Part shown: in pieces, positions 24,992 through 35,830 of the stretch | Layout: the number at the start of each line of letters is the position of its first letter | Numbering within the stretch: the stretch's first letter is position 1 | Assembly (NCBI GenBank): GCA_963082975.1 | Contig: OY720350.1 | Span: 17,020,910-17,084,909, forward strand | Direction: 5' to 3' | Origin: Labia minor | Taxonomy: Eukaryota > Arthropoda > Insecta > Dermaptera > Spongiphoridae | Length of the DNA stretch: 64,000 bases | Program-made: the position numbers and the translations under genes | The notes under the pieces: generated by a model | What the model was told of the DNA's origin: nothing | Seen by the model: the letters and a program-made list of their open reading frames with translations, nothing else | The model's database searches: none

Positions 24992-26528
24992 AACCACAAT
25001 TCTTCAACCAAACCATTAGTGAGTCACCAATAACCAATACTTATGTCCTCATCTACTTTCCAAGATTTTGAGATTAATTTGACACTTTGTTGTTGTTTTT
25101 TTACAAAATTAAAAACTTTTTGAATTTTTTTTAATAGTTAAAAAAACCAACATAAAATTAAGATCAAAGATTGGAAAATGTGTCTAATAATATGCAAATA
25201 GAATTTCAAAAATTCCATTTATTTACCGGAATAAATCAATTTTATTTGAATGAATCTTAGCAAATATTTACTTCCATTATCTAAAACCATTTAGAGAATA
25301 TCATCCGATTTCATTTCTAGTTTACGCCTACAATCCTCTTTTTATATGTATTAATAATATCGATTTATGTAAGATTTGTTTTGTATTAGCTACCTTTCTT
25401 AATTTTTGGTTGTGAAAATGTTTGATAGAAAGACGTTTCCTTAAAAGATGAAGGAATAAATACAGACAAAGGAAGGGACACTTTGCCACTTTATTCATTT
25501 GTTATTTTTAACGTATTTCCTTTTGATTTACCTCCATGGCGAGATGTATTTTCACCCCCCTTCACCTCCTACCACCCCAATGTTATTTTAAGTCCAACCA
25601 TCAGTCCTCTTTAAAACCACCACCTCAGCACTCTCTTTTCCTCTTTTGTTTGGTTCAAGAAACGAATGAATCAGCCGTTATATGGATCTATATAGAGTAG
25701 TAGAGCATGTTTCTTTTTATTTGAAATGTTTTTTTTTGTCCACCTTCGTTCTCAATCCAATGTTCTTTTTCACCTGCAATGTCAATGGGTGGATTCCCAC
25801 AGACGAATTAAAAGTACTTACTATCAGGGAGATAGATTTTTTTTTTTTTTTTGTATAACCAAACTAGGTCACCAAATAGGATTATCGACTTATTTATAAT
25901 CCTTATATATAGCCAATATTTATACCACAATAGAAAAAAATAATAGAATATAAAATCATGTTTCTGAAATAGTTAGTGTTCGAAATAATATTACTAAATA
26001 AAAAAGTAATTTACTAGATGAATCGTATAATTTCAAACAATTGTAATATACGTCTAGTTTCCAAAATTATACATGCTATATCGATCAAATAATAATCATA
26101 TATTAAAATAATGGTTAAGAATAAATAAATTATTTTATTTTATAAAGAAGTGCAGAGCCAACTGACATATTTCAAAATGTCATTATTCAACATGGAAGCA
26201 TGAAAGATAAAAACCAATAAATTGTCAATAAATTAAAAAAAATATATATATAGCAGTTTTATATACCAATGATATTTTATGTTACATCGTTACTAGTTAT
26301 TTCTTTAAATTCTCGTATTCGCAATTAATTAGAGGAAGCTTTGTTAACAACAGTAGGCTTGAGTTTCTGAATAATCCTGATAAATTTCTGGTATAAACAA
26401 TCTCTCATTTCAGTGAAATCACTTGATCAATTCAATTGTCTAAACACACTGTACTTGACTTTTTTGAATGATTATGTGTATCAATTTCGAATCATAGATA
26501 TTCGAAAAACATGTACAACAATACATTA
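24992..26528. other. AT-rich unassigned stretch
   Basis: A moderately balanced patch at about 25530-25680 contains C-rich pyrimidine tracts, but no coding or repeat signature. The remainder is AT-rich. Confidence 0.45.
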
Positions 26529-26536
26529 ATCTAAAG

Positions 26537-26822
26537 CAGTGATTCTAAACCTTTTTTTTTTACCGCGGCACACTTTTAACGGTTTAAAAATTTGGCGGCA
26601 CACAAAGAAAAAGATAAGTGTAAAAGTTTATCATATTGAAAAAACTGGTCCCAAAAACGGTTTACCTTTTTTTTAGAACCAAATTGAAAAAATTTAGAAA
26701 AAAAGTCGGAAATGTTTAAGAGCCTCATAATCTCGCGGCACACTTTTGAAAAATCTCGCGGAACACTTTTGAAAATCTCGCGGGACACTGAATTGCCGCG
26801 GTACAATGGTTGAGAATCACTG
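26537..26822. mobile_element. hAT-type MITE, 286 bp, perfect 8-bp TSD
   Basis: The ends are CAGTGATTCTAAACC and GGTTGAGAATCACTG. The direct repeat ATCTAAAG flanks both (26529-26536, 26823-26830). The interior has repeated CGCGG(C/G)ACAC motifs that resemble decayed subterminal repeats. There is no coding capacity. Confidence 0.92.
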
Positions 26823-26899
26823 ATCTAAAGAGTGGTTATCTCACTGATGTAATTTTCATAAAATATATTTTTCTAATACAAATATAAGTTAATAGTTTT

Positions 26900-27284
26900 T
26901 ATCGACCGACGATAGTAATGCAGGTATTGTTTTCACACCAAATTTCACATGTGGAGATTTTTCACATATGTATCTCTACGAATCATGCATTTTGTTAACA
27001 GAAAAAAGTATTTTAAGCATGATGTCTGTCCGTCTGTCTATCCGTCCGTATAGATGTGTACAGCTTGAACGGCTCAACGGATTTTGATAAAATTTGGTAT
27101 ATTTACTTAATGCATCAGTATGATGAATTGATCAACTTTTGGTGTATATCCAGAAACCGGAAGTAGTAGTATTAGCGATCGACGATAGAAAAGGAAGGGT
27201 TATTTTCATACTAAAGCTAAAGGTAGCTGGAAATTAATTTATTTCAAACCGTCGGTCGGTTCTGTGCCTGGCCACAGATCAACT
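26900..27284 (+). mobile_element. Helentron-like element, family 2, internally shortened
   Basis: It starts ATCGACCGACGATAGTAATG after a T run, has a GTCTGTCCGTCTGTC microsatellite, the body phrase GAACGGCTCAACGGATTTTG, and ends GTCGGTCGGTTCTGTGCCTG followed by the hairpin strand and CAACTTA. The part present in the 12051 copy between the repeat of the leader and the 3' end is mostly missing. Confidence 0.65.
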
Positions 27285-28002
27285 TATTACTTTTAGAGAT
27301 AAAAATTTGATTAAAATAACTTGTTTTTTTTCAAATTTGAAATAGATTAATAACTGAAATTATTGTATTTATTTGTATTTGAAGAAAAAAAGAAATTTTC
27401 ATTATTTTTTACAAGATATTTAATCTTCTGATCTGTTTGACGCATCGAATTATACGTTGAGTCGTTGTATAGATAATAATAATAATAATAATATATAAAG
27501 AAAAAATGAAGGTAGGAAAAGAGAAAATCTATATATTTAATACGATAGTGTCCGTATGTACGCAAAAAACTCGAGAGCCTAAACTACAAGGAGTAAGGTA
27601 ACCAAATTTTTCTGAGGTGAAGGGTACCTCAAATGATGAAAAATAAAAAAGAAATTAGAATCTTAGGTAACTCCTGAGCTGAGCTGTTCCATTTTCCAGA
27701 AATATTTCTATATATATAAAGGAGAGTTTGTATGAATGTAATTTGTTTACTTTTTTGCTGTCATAGAAACAGAAATATATATATATAATTAGAACCTCTC
27801 TCTCTCCCTCTATTTAAAATTTTAAAAAATGGAGTGTTCTAGCCAAATTAAGAAATTTAAATTTCTTATGCAACATTGATAGGTAAATGAATTGGACTGG
27901 AAGAGGAGACATATGATTAGAGAAATTGGGGAAAAATCAACCGAAATGTAATTAAACAAAAAAATTCAAGAATTATGATACGGATACGACTTACATACAA
28001 TT
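27285..28002. other. AT-rich stretch with possible Helitron 5' end
   Basis: TCTATATATATAAAGGAGAG at about 27708 resembles Helitron 5' ends and could pair with the Helitron 3' end at 29851, but the host A before TC is not present. The first copy of the 17-bp duplication of the next element lies at 27986-28002. Confidence 0.3.
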
Positions 28003-28849
28003 CTTCTTCTTCTTAGCCTTATTTCCCACGGGGTGTGGGGTCGGCTCTTTCTCGTTAATTGGCGCCAACTAAATCTGTTGTTGGCGTCGTCTGTAGAGAG
28101 ACCAGATGCCATTAGATCTCCCGTTATACGGCAGGACCAGTTGGTTTTAGGCCTCCCACGCGGTCTTTGGTACTCAACCTCTTTGGTACTCAACCTTCGA
28201 TGACGGTGATGATGGTGTTGACGACTTTGATGTAACTGTGGACGATTTGAGTGAGGTTGATGGCAATGATGCTGATGTTGACCGATGTGACGATGTTCGT
28301 GTCGGTGATGATGTGGATGTGGATGTTGGACTATCTTCTTTAGCCCACCTCGTCCATAGGTGGGTAACCCTAACCCATTTCTCGCATCGCCCGGGTGCTG
28401 ACAATGCGCGTCGCTTGCAGGGGACGCCCTAGCCATTAACCGTATAACATTTCTTCCATTAATTGTTGATGCGACGCGAAGATGATCCAGCCGGCCTGTC
28501 GCTACAGCCTGACGCGTGGATTGGAAAGAAGGAAGAGGAAATAAAGGGGATTGGGTCTGGATGGATGATTTGGGTAGGGCATGCACTCCCTTGGTCGAGG
28601 AATGAGAGAAATGCATGTGCTCGCGTAGGGCAGTGGGCGCCACTCACTGAGGTAGATCTGTCTCTCACCGGGATCGTGAGAAGGTATCTACCCGCTACCC
28701 GCAGCAGCCGATGTTAAATTGAATTAGATTTTTATTTTTATTAATTTTTAATTTTTATTAAATAAATAATCTTGAGTTCTATGCTGGGATTCGAACTCAG
28801 GCTTCCTGTGTAGAAATCTCGTACTCTACCCACTCAGCCATGCTGCCGC
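28003..28849 (-). mobile_element. 847-bp GC-rich chimeric retroposon, tRNA-like head and LINE-like tail
   Basis: A perfect 17-bp direct repeat (ACGACTTACATACAATT) flanks the unit at 27986-28002 and 28850-28866. On the minus strand it starts with a tRNA-like head with A box TGGCTGAGTGGG and B box GTTCGAATCC, then an AT-rich linker containing TTCAATTTAACATCGGCTGC. A GC-rich body follows, and the unit ends in (AAG)n. The last ~170 bp read as the C-terminus of a LINE ORF2 (RPRGRPKTNW, then WRQLTRKSRP). A 225-codon open frame (27966-28643) crosses the body with a histidine-rich middle. It is probably not a true gene. Composition contrasts sharply with its surroundings, suggesting recent arrival or a source with different composition. 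Confidence 0.8.
28787..28840 (-). promoter_or_regulatory. Internal RNA polymerase III promoter (A and B boxes)
   Basis: On the minus strand the A box TGGCTGAGTGGG (28829-28840) and B box GTTCGAATCC (28787-28796) lie at a tRNA-like spacing. The sequence does not close a tRNA acceptor stem, so it is read as the tRNA-derived head of a retroposon rather than a tRNA gene. Confidence 0.75.
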
Positions 28850-29011
28850 ACGACTTACATACAATTAAGACTTACATACAATTAAGATACAAAATGTAGA
28901 ATTTGAAAAAATCACGAAAGATAATAATATTCGAGAAGAATTTAAATCGACGTTGTAATTGAGTAACGCCTGTTATTATGCAGTAAAGGGGCTTATCTCA
29001 TCAAAGAGGAT

Positions 29012-29615
29012 CAAAATTAAAATATATCAAACAATTATTTTTCATGTTGGTCGATGACTAGGGTGACCATATTTCGAAAACACCAAACCGGGACAAACAG
29101 TATTTTTTAGAACTAAATTGAAAAAATTTTGAAAAAAAAATTACGAAATGTCCTAAATATTGAAAAAACAGTAGGGTGTCCCGAAGACATTTTTGGGACA
29201 GAGCACCTAAAGACGGGACGTTTGGTCACCCTATCGATGACTCTGGGAGACGAGAGTAGATTTAGAGTATTTGTGAGATTAATATTGTTTGCAGCATTTA
29301 TAGGCCAAAAGAAGATGACGTCACAGGGGGATGGCGGAGATGGCATAACGAGAAATAATGCCCAGATATAGTTAAGGTTATAAAATCGAGAAGGCTGGGA
29401 TGGGAGGGGGACGTGGTTGGAATTGGAGAAACTAGAAATTGGGAGAAACCGATTGGGAAACATCCGGTGGAATACCAAGGACCAAGGTGGGTGGACAATG
29501 AAGGAAGGGACAATGGGAGAGATGGGACAGGGTAGGATTTGGTTGTAGCTCAGGATAGGGACGATTAGAGAAATGTGGATGCTGCGGCTAAGAACTTTCG
29601 AAAACTGTAGAGACA
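29012..29615 (+). pseudogene. LINE ORF2 C-terminal fragment, interrupted by a MITE
   Basis: The sequence matches the LINE tail at 43297, starting at attaaaatatatcaaacaat and ending near AAGAACTTTCGAAAACTGTA. It encodes decayed pieces of the C-terminal region of a non-LTR reverse transcriptase, in broken frames. The phrase corresponding to a KNIFLGRPIGKRPLG-type motif is recognisable only loosely. A 175-bp MITE (29059-29233) splits it. It is a dead-on-arrival 5'-truncated copy. Confidence 0.75.
29059..29233. mobile_element. hAT-type MITE, 175 bp, perfect 8-bp TSD
   Basis: The ends are TAGGGTGACCATATTTCG and TTTGGTCACCCTA. The direct repeat TCGATGAC flanks both (29051-29058, 29234-29241). Removing the MITE and one repeat restores the alignment with the related LINE fragment at about 43363-43393. 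This fixes the insertion boundaries. Confidence 0.93.
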
Positions 29616-29764
29616 CAGAGTTAGATAAATATAACATATACAATAATAATATATAATTAATTTACTGATTAAATTAAAATATATTTTACAATAAAACAAA
29701 TACATGTCTTATCTACTTATACTGATTGAAACAAAATGGATGAAAACCTTTTACATAGACTTTC

Positions 29765-29851
29765 AACCAAATACTATGTATCACTCGGGGGTACAGGGGG
29801 CGGAGCCCCCGTCTAGGTGTGAAGAGCGCCGAAGGCGCTCGGAGCAGCTAG
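29765..29851 (+). mobile_element. Canonical Helitron 3' terminus
   Basis: A GC-rich segment contains GGGGGCGGAGCCCCC and then the hairpin GAGCGCC-gaa-GGCGCTC, followed by GGAGCAGCTAG and a T. A hairpin roughly ten bases before a CTRR end inserted before T is the standard Helitron terminus. The 5' end was not established. A candidate lies near 27708. Confidence 0.7.
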
Positions 29852-30501
29852 TTTAATTTAATATACCACAAAAGACATAGGACTGAAATTGTTATTGTTA
29901 TCTATTGTAATGCTCAAAATCATCCTAGAAATGAAAGATCAGTTGTGTGTGTTCTCGTAACATTTATGAGATATTTTCCTAATTAAATAATAAAATTCAA
30001 TTTATTACTTTTCCTTAAGAAAGAATCTTAAGTAATATTGTATTTTGGCAATTAGTTTGTCTCGACCCTTTCTTGGATTTCGATGCGTTGTTAAGATTTG
30101 TTTAAATAAAATATAAGCCCCTGGCGTGTGAATTGCTGCAGCCAGCAGGCCTTGACACTCGGGGGTTGATTCGGTTCTAAGTGAACCAACCAGATGTCAC
30201 TCTTAATGGAACCCCCCGCTTGAAGGGTGACCCTTGCTTACTTTGCTTTTAACACGAAAAAGCCTGCTTATGTTATATTTAATTATTTTGTATTTTATTT
30301 TTTATTAATTTTAGCATCCTTTCTAATCCCTTTAATATTATCTTCTTTTGAATATGATGTAGTATATATTGTATTAAGTTAGGAATATACTTACTGATTA
30401 ATAAAGAATGACGTTGAAATATATTTTATTTTGATATATTGATTAGTGTAATATAACTTTTTAATAATATAATAAAATATAAAATTAAGTATAAAAAAAA
30501 T
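29852..30501. other. AT-rich stretch with one GC-balanced island
   Basis: At about 30115-30265 there is a balanced patch (cctggcgtgtgaattgctgc, then AACCCCCCGCTTGAAGGGTG) with short internal inverted repeats. I recognise neither a gene nor a repeat family in it. Confidence 0.4.
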
Positions 30502-31079
30502 CTGGAGTGTCTCCACTCGACTATCTCGCAAATTTGAATTGGATAAATTAACATATATTATATTTAAATTAAAAATTTAATTAAAATTATAAATTTTAAA
30601 TTAAAATTAATAAATGTATATTAAACAAGCGCGTGTTTGACTCTTTGTTGATGGCATCACGTCACGTGCTGGCGCGTGATTTGCAGTTGTGTTAAAAAAT
30701 TAATTCCGGTACTTTCAGCGATTCAATCAAACTGAAATTCTATATATAGCAGTTTTATACAATTTTTAATCATGCGAAAAACTATCAAACATATATTTTT
30801 ATTTTTACGGTCAGTTTAGAGGAAAAAAATTAATACTCTCAAAAGTTGAAAGAAAACTACGAATTTTGAATAATGCCGGTACCAAATTTCATGATTCAAA
30901 CCGTTTTTGTGTAATCTTATCTACACAGACACACACATACACACACATACACACACACACATATATACACACACATACACACACACACAGACATTAGTGA
31001 AAATGACTCAGGGACCTTCAAAACGTATAAAAACATCAAAATCTCGACATCGAAAATTTTCGTGATCACAATACTAGTA
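30502..31079 (-). mobile_element. Helentron-like element (HINE), family 1
   Basis: Read on the minus strand it runs from a 5' end truncated at the start hairpin (TAGTATTGTGATCACG) through a long (TG)n microsatellite (about 30925-30990) to GCGAGATAGTCGAGTGGAGA and CACTCCAG. A run of A on the plus strand abuts the 3' end. The copy is otherwise close to full length. Confidence 0.8.
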
Positions 31080-32771
31080 AAAATGTGTAAAGAAATTAAG
31101 TTATGAGCAAAAGAAAAAAAAATATAATAGTTCCTATATATAATATTTTAATAAATTTTTAAAATTATCGGAAAAATTACATTTTTTATTTTACCTTAGT
31201 GTTTTGTTTATGATGTTTGAGTATTATATACGATTATTAGAATATTCTAGTCTTATTAATAATTTAAAGGGCAACTTCTTTTTCCATTAAAACATAATTC
31301 TATTGAAAATGAAAATATAATTGTTTAATGCTAAACAATTTAGAAAAATTTAGTTAATTTTTTTTTAGTTTTGTTATTATTTATTTAAAGGAAATAAAAA
31401 TTCTCCAATTCTTCATACAAAATATAATTTGAATTACTATCAAATGCTTAATAAATTTAAAAAAAAATAAGTTTAATTTATGTTGAATAATTTATTGGTT
31501 TATATAAAAAAACAAAACAATTTGATATAAGTATTCTATTCTACTTTAGGATATTTTAGTAACTATTCTTATTGAATTATTGAATCATCATTTACATAAT
31601 ATTATATAATTTGTTGTTTTTTTTTTAAAAATAATTTATAACAATTTATTTGAGGCAATTAAATATAAAATAATTTTGATTTTTTAAAGTTTATTTTTTC
31701 AAATTCAATTTATATGTTAATTAAATAGTCACAATTTACGCGGGTAAAAAAAACAATACTAATCAAAATTTACTAAAAAAAAAAAACAAAAAACAGAAAA
31801 CTCCTTTAAATTATATAAGAAAGAAACTTTTTCCATTTTATGTATTTATTAGTTTTATTTTTATTTTAAAGTTTTTCTCTTCATTCAATTCCAAGGATAT
31901 TGATAAGAGTGTATTATTTTGTTATCGGTCTCACCCACACCCCCGTATGCCTTACTATAACCGGTTCGGTCTTTGTGTAAGTACATTTGCTTACAAATTC
32001 GTTGATTATATTAAATTGTTTGCATAGAAGAGCGAAAGAGAAGGAGGGAATTTAATAACAACTCAAACTTTGTTCATAACTATTAAAACAAAGCAAATAT
32101 GCTAAGATATCGTTTCTGGTGAAGATCGAGATGAAGATTGGATGAGAAGCAATCGTGCACGAGCAATTAGAGCGACGAGGAGTACTCATTGCATTTATTT
32201 CAAATGAGAATGAACCATTCAGTTCCCATTTCATTTATCCGTTTTCCCTTTTGGATATCTTTAAAAAAGTAAATAAATAAATAAATAGACTAACGCCATC
32301 AATTGTCTGAAGTATAAACAGCCATTGAAACATACAAGTCATTCATTGTCAATCTAAAGAAGGGAAGTTTTCAAAAGAGATTTTTTTTTTACCCCTATTT
32401 CCTATCTCAATTTCTATCTCTTTGTCTGGTAAATACTACTACGAGTAAATCCGTTTTCTTGTATTTATTTAATCATCAGTTGATTTTGACTTGAAGCGTG
32501 ATGGATATGATCTACCCACCACCTTCCTGAAATGATATTAAATAAAAAAAATCACTGAATTAAATATCTATAAACTACTGTGAACTATTTATTAATTTTA
32601 TTTGAATAATAGGGTATCTAATCCTAGTTAATTTTTTTTTTTATCCAATTTTTAGACACAAATTCCTATTAAGAATTTTATCAATATTCTTTAAAACACA
32701 TATTTCTAATAATTTCAATTGATTATTATTGCCTAACTGCACAATTTTTTTTATAGTTTATAAATACTTAC
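31080..32771. other. AT-rich unassigned stretch
   Basis: The stretch is dominated by A/T runs. A slightly more balanced region at about 31900-32250 has a 60-codon minus-strand frame without motifs. No repeat was recognised. The left 10-bp duplication AAATACTTAC of the next element is at 32762-32771. Confidence 0.45.
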
Positions 32772-33007
32772 TATAATGGAATTTTGTAAATTAAACCACA
32801 TATTGATATTTGTTATTGTAAATTTATTCAAAAACGTTTCGATTGCTACTTCTGCAATCGTTATCAAGCGACTGCAGAAGTAGCAATCGAAACGTTGTGT
32901 ATATGTTTGTATTTTTTGAATAAATTTACATTAACAAATATCAATATGTGGTTTAATTTACAAAATTCCATTATAAATAATAACAACCACCAAAACTTTA
33001 ATGATTT
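32772..33007. mobile_element. Palindromic retroposon with 10-bp TSD (sibling of 15859 copy)
   Basis: It begins TATAATGGAATTTTGTAAATT and ends ACAACCACCAAAACTTTAAT, flanked by AAATACTTAC (32762-32771, 33008-33017). The interior is a near-perfect palindrome of the module CTACTTCTGCAATCG/CGATTGCTACTTCTGC around TTATCAAGCGA, followed by CGAAACGTTGTGTATATG and TTGAATAAAT. Only one direct module copy is present, versus two in the sibling. Confidence 0.55.
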
Positions 33008-33149
33008 AAATACTTACTACTTGATTTAAATATGATGTTTTGTAATAAAATGGAAGTATTTTTATCAAATTATATTTTTAAAAAAATCAAAATTTAAAAA
33101 CAGAGATTTATATATATATATATATATTATAATTTTTAATTCCAAAAAA

Positions 33150-33440
33150 GGCGCCACAGAATGGGAGGTAGCGTAGCTGTCTCACATTCTCGTGGTCCCG
33201 GGTTCAAGTCGCGGGCCTGATAAGGGAATTTTTCTAGCTGGGGTCTATGGCACGGAGTCAACCCAGCCTCCGGAATCAAGATTGGGAAGCTTCTTGATAA
33301 AAAGTAGCGCCTCCAATCAAGAAAATCAAGGTAAAGATTGATAGGACTTGTTCTACTGATCATAGGACACCTCATTGATATAACCGACTTGATAGGCGTT
33401 GTCCTTGCGTAGGAAGTACAAAAGTCAGAGGTTTTTTTTA
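33150..33440 (+). mobile_element. tRNA-derived SINE, family B
   Basis: The head GGCGCCACAGAATGGGAGGTAGC has an A-box-like GGTAGCGTAGCTGTC, and a B-box GGTTCAAGTC lies at 33201-33210. The body (CTAGCTGGGGTCTATGGC; TTGATAAAAAGTAGCGCCTC) ends at cagaggttttttt. A second copy in opposite orientation lies at 41246-41539. A clean target duplication was not identified. Confidence 0.8.
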
Positions 33441-35576
33441 TAATTTCAAAAATTATCAATATTTTATTTAAAAATAAATAAAAATAATTATCATATAGTC
33501 TAGGTTGCGTTCTATCGCTTACGACGTAAAATAAAAACGTCTTCATATAAGATATAAAGTATTGATATTGAAAATTTATTATAAAACAAGTACAAGTACA
33601 TATTATTAAACAAGTATATAATTTAATACAAATTTACATAAATATCATAGTCTACTATGTTAACAATAAAAATTTCAATTTAAAAAATTTAGAAGCGTAA
33701 ACTTGAAACTACATATTATGATAAAATAAGTTTAAAATAAAGAAATAAAAAAAAAATTGATTTTAGCATACTAATTGTAAGTTCAAAAGAAACGACAAAA
33801 TAGATCACGTTAGACGAAGTTTTCCTGTACTTCCTGTAAATTTTCAACCATTCGATCAAAAATAAAAAATATGTAATAAGAAAATAAGAAAATCGATGAA
33901 TATTAAATTAATATTTTAATCTCCTCCTGTTTTAACTATTTATATCTTTAACACCTATTATCATGTTTTCCTTATTAATTATAATTTATAATACATAGCA
34001 TAGTATAAGATTTTATTCTTAATTTTCTTTTTCTAATCGATTTTAAATCCCTCTAATTGATATTTATAAATGTTAATTTATTTGTTTGTTTTTTGTTAAT
34101 TTAACTTATTCATGTTATATTTAATTAATATACAGTCTTTTATAATATTATTTAATATAAAATAATAAGGTATTCGCTATCAATAAATATAAAATAAATA
34201 AATATAAATAAATATATAATAACCCCCCCCCCCCCCCGAGGTTTTATTCATGAACTCGAAAATCCAATTGCAGATTTAAATTTCCATTTTATTTTTAAAT
34301 ATTCTACTGATTAAAAAATAATATAAAATTTAAAAAAAATTTTATAAAATAACGTTTTTCTCATGGACTAAAAAGAATAAAATAATTTTTCTATAAGCCT
34401 GACAAAGTTTATGGAAGAATTTCTTCATCTACAACGAAAAACGTTATTTTATGTAAATATAAATGTTAGACTTATCTGGGTTCGCAGCGGAGAACGATCC
34501 AGAAAACTTTTGTATATTTAATAATACAATTTTTATCCATCAGATGGCGTGAATGAAAATTCAAATATTAAATCAAATTATCATTAATTATATTAGAATT
34601 AATTAATTATTACCAAATAATATTATTTCCATACCTTCTAGGGATCAATTGAAATATTTATAAGAATTTTCAAAAGTCTAGCTAAGTTTAAAGCTGATTA
34701 AAAGTCTATTTCAATTTGTCAAAATGGCGAACAGACATCGGGACAGACAGACAGATGCCAAGCGAAGTTGAGAAAAACATTATAATTAAAATTATAACTT
34801 TGTCTTTTATTTACATAGCATGTAATCATAGCCCCTCGTTTCGTTTATTACTAAAATTATTATATTAAATCTAATATCAAAATGCAATAATTATGTTTTT
34901 GTTCTCTAGTCAGCTATAAATCGTGGGTTGGTAATTAATCTGTTTTATTATAGTCTTCGGAATTGGATCTGTTTAAATGATGATTAATCTCCATCTGGTC
35001 GCGGTGACTTTCCCTCGTTTTCATTTCTCTGTTTGTCTGTCTGTGCGAAAATGAGGTACACACGACCTCATCCTTAAGGAGGTGTGAATTATTACATTAA
35101 TTAAACTTGAGCGACTCTCTTATGTCATAGAGATGAAGTTCTTAGACCCAAAGAAAAGTACACTAGTTATTTATCATTCAAGTCATACGTAGCTCTTCTC
35201 TCTTGTTTTTTTTTCCTTTTCTTCTTAGATATTTAATATTTAATGGAGATTCAAGTTGGATATTATGAGAATGAATGTCCGAGTTACATTTTATAACCTG
35301 GTTTAAATGAAAACTCCGATCCTAACAGTATTGAAGTGCAAATTTTTAAAGAAGAATATGATTTAAATATAAAAGAGCAAAAGGAGAGAAAGTAATAAAA
35401 TTATAAATATATAAATTATACAAAAACATCAAATTACAAATGGATATCACGTATGTTAACCGATCTGAACGAATAATTTACTTATTTAATAAAAAAAGTT
35501 TGATAAAAATTGCAATAGATTTGTATTTTTTTATATATATAAAAATAGATAAATACTTAATATAATGTATAATATA
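33441..35576. other. AT-rich unassigned stretch left of the gypsy element
   Basis: It contains a run of about 15 C at 34224-34238, a GACA microsatellite near 34740-34755, and a moderately balanced patch at 34980-35110. No coding motif or repeat family was recognised. Confidence 0.45.
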
Positions 35577-35830
35577 TGACGGCGTAAGGCTTTAAAAGGC
35601 ACAGCTTACGCCATCTTACGTAGAACGAAGCAACTTGGTCGCTTGGCGGAGCAGGGAGTGAATGCTTGGGTACGCCGGTGGCACAGGCCACTTGAGAACG
35701 AGAGACTGCGAGAGAAGGACGTGTGCACTTCGAGACTCCCTGAACTGCTTATTGTTCTACAAATTCATATCCATCTACACATACACATATACACATGGCC
35801 GATCCTGAACACTCCACCTCTAATTCTACA
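35577..35830 (+). repeat. 5' LTR of the gypsy element
   Basis: This 254-bp repeat begins TGACGGCGTAAGG and ends AATTCTACA. It is identical, base for base by eye, to the 3' LTR at 40987-41240. The inverted pair GGCGTAAG/CTTACGCC (35581-35588, 35605-35612) flanks a TTTAAAA box. The gag start codon at 35795 lies within the LTR. Confidence 0.97.
35591..35598 (+). promoter_or_regulatory. Possible TATA-like box in the LTR
   Basis: TTTAAAAG lies near the left end of the LTR in the loop of a potential hairpin. It is the only TATA-like motif in the LTR. Transcription start was not determined. Confidence 0.35.

Noticed and set aside
27966..28643. 225-codon minus-strand frame as a host gene
   Set aside because: It lies inside a retroposon with a 17-bp target duplication, runs past the element into the flank, has a low-complexity histidine stretch, and only its LINE-like end is recognisable.
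28787..28849. A tRNA gene
   Set aside because: A and B boxes fit, but the acceptor and other stems do not close and the unit continues as a retroposon.
33150..33220. A tRNA gene at the SINE B head
   Set aside because: Only promoter boxes are preserved, and a diverged copy with the same long body exists at 41246.
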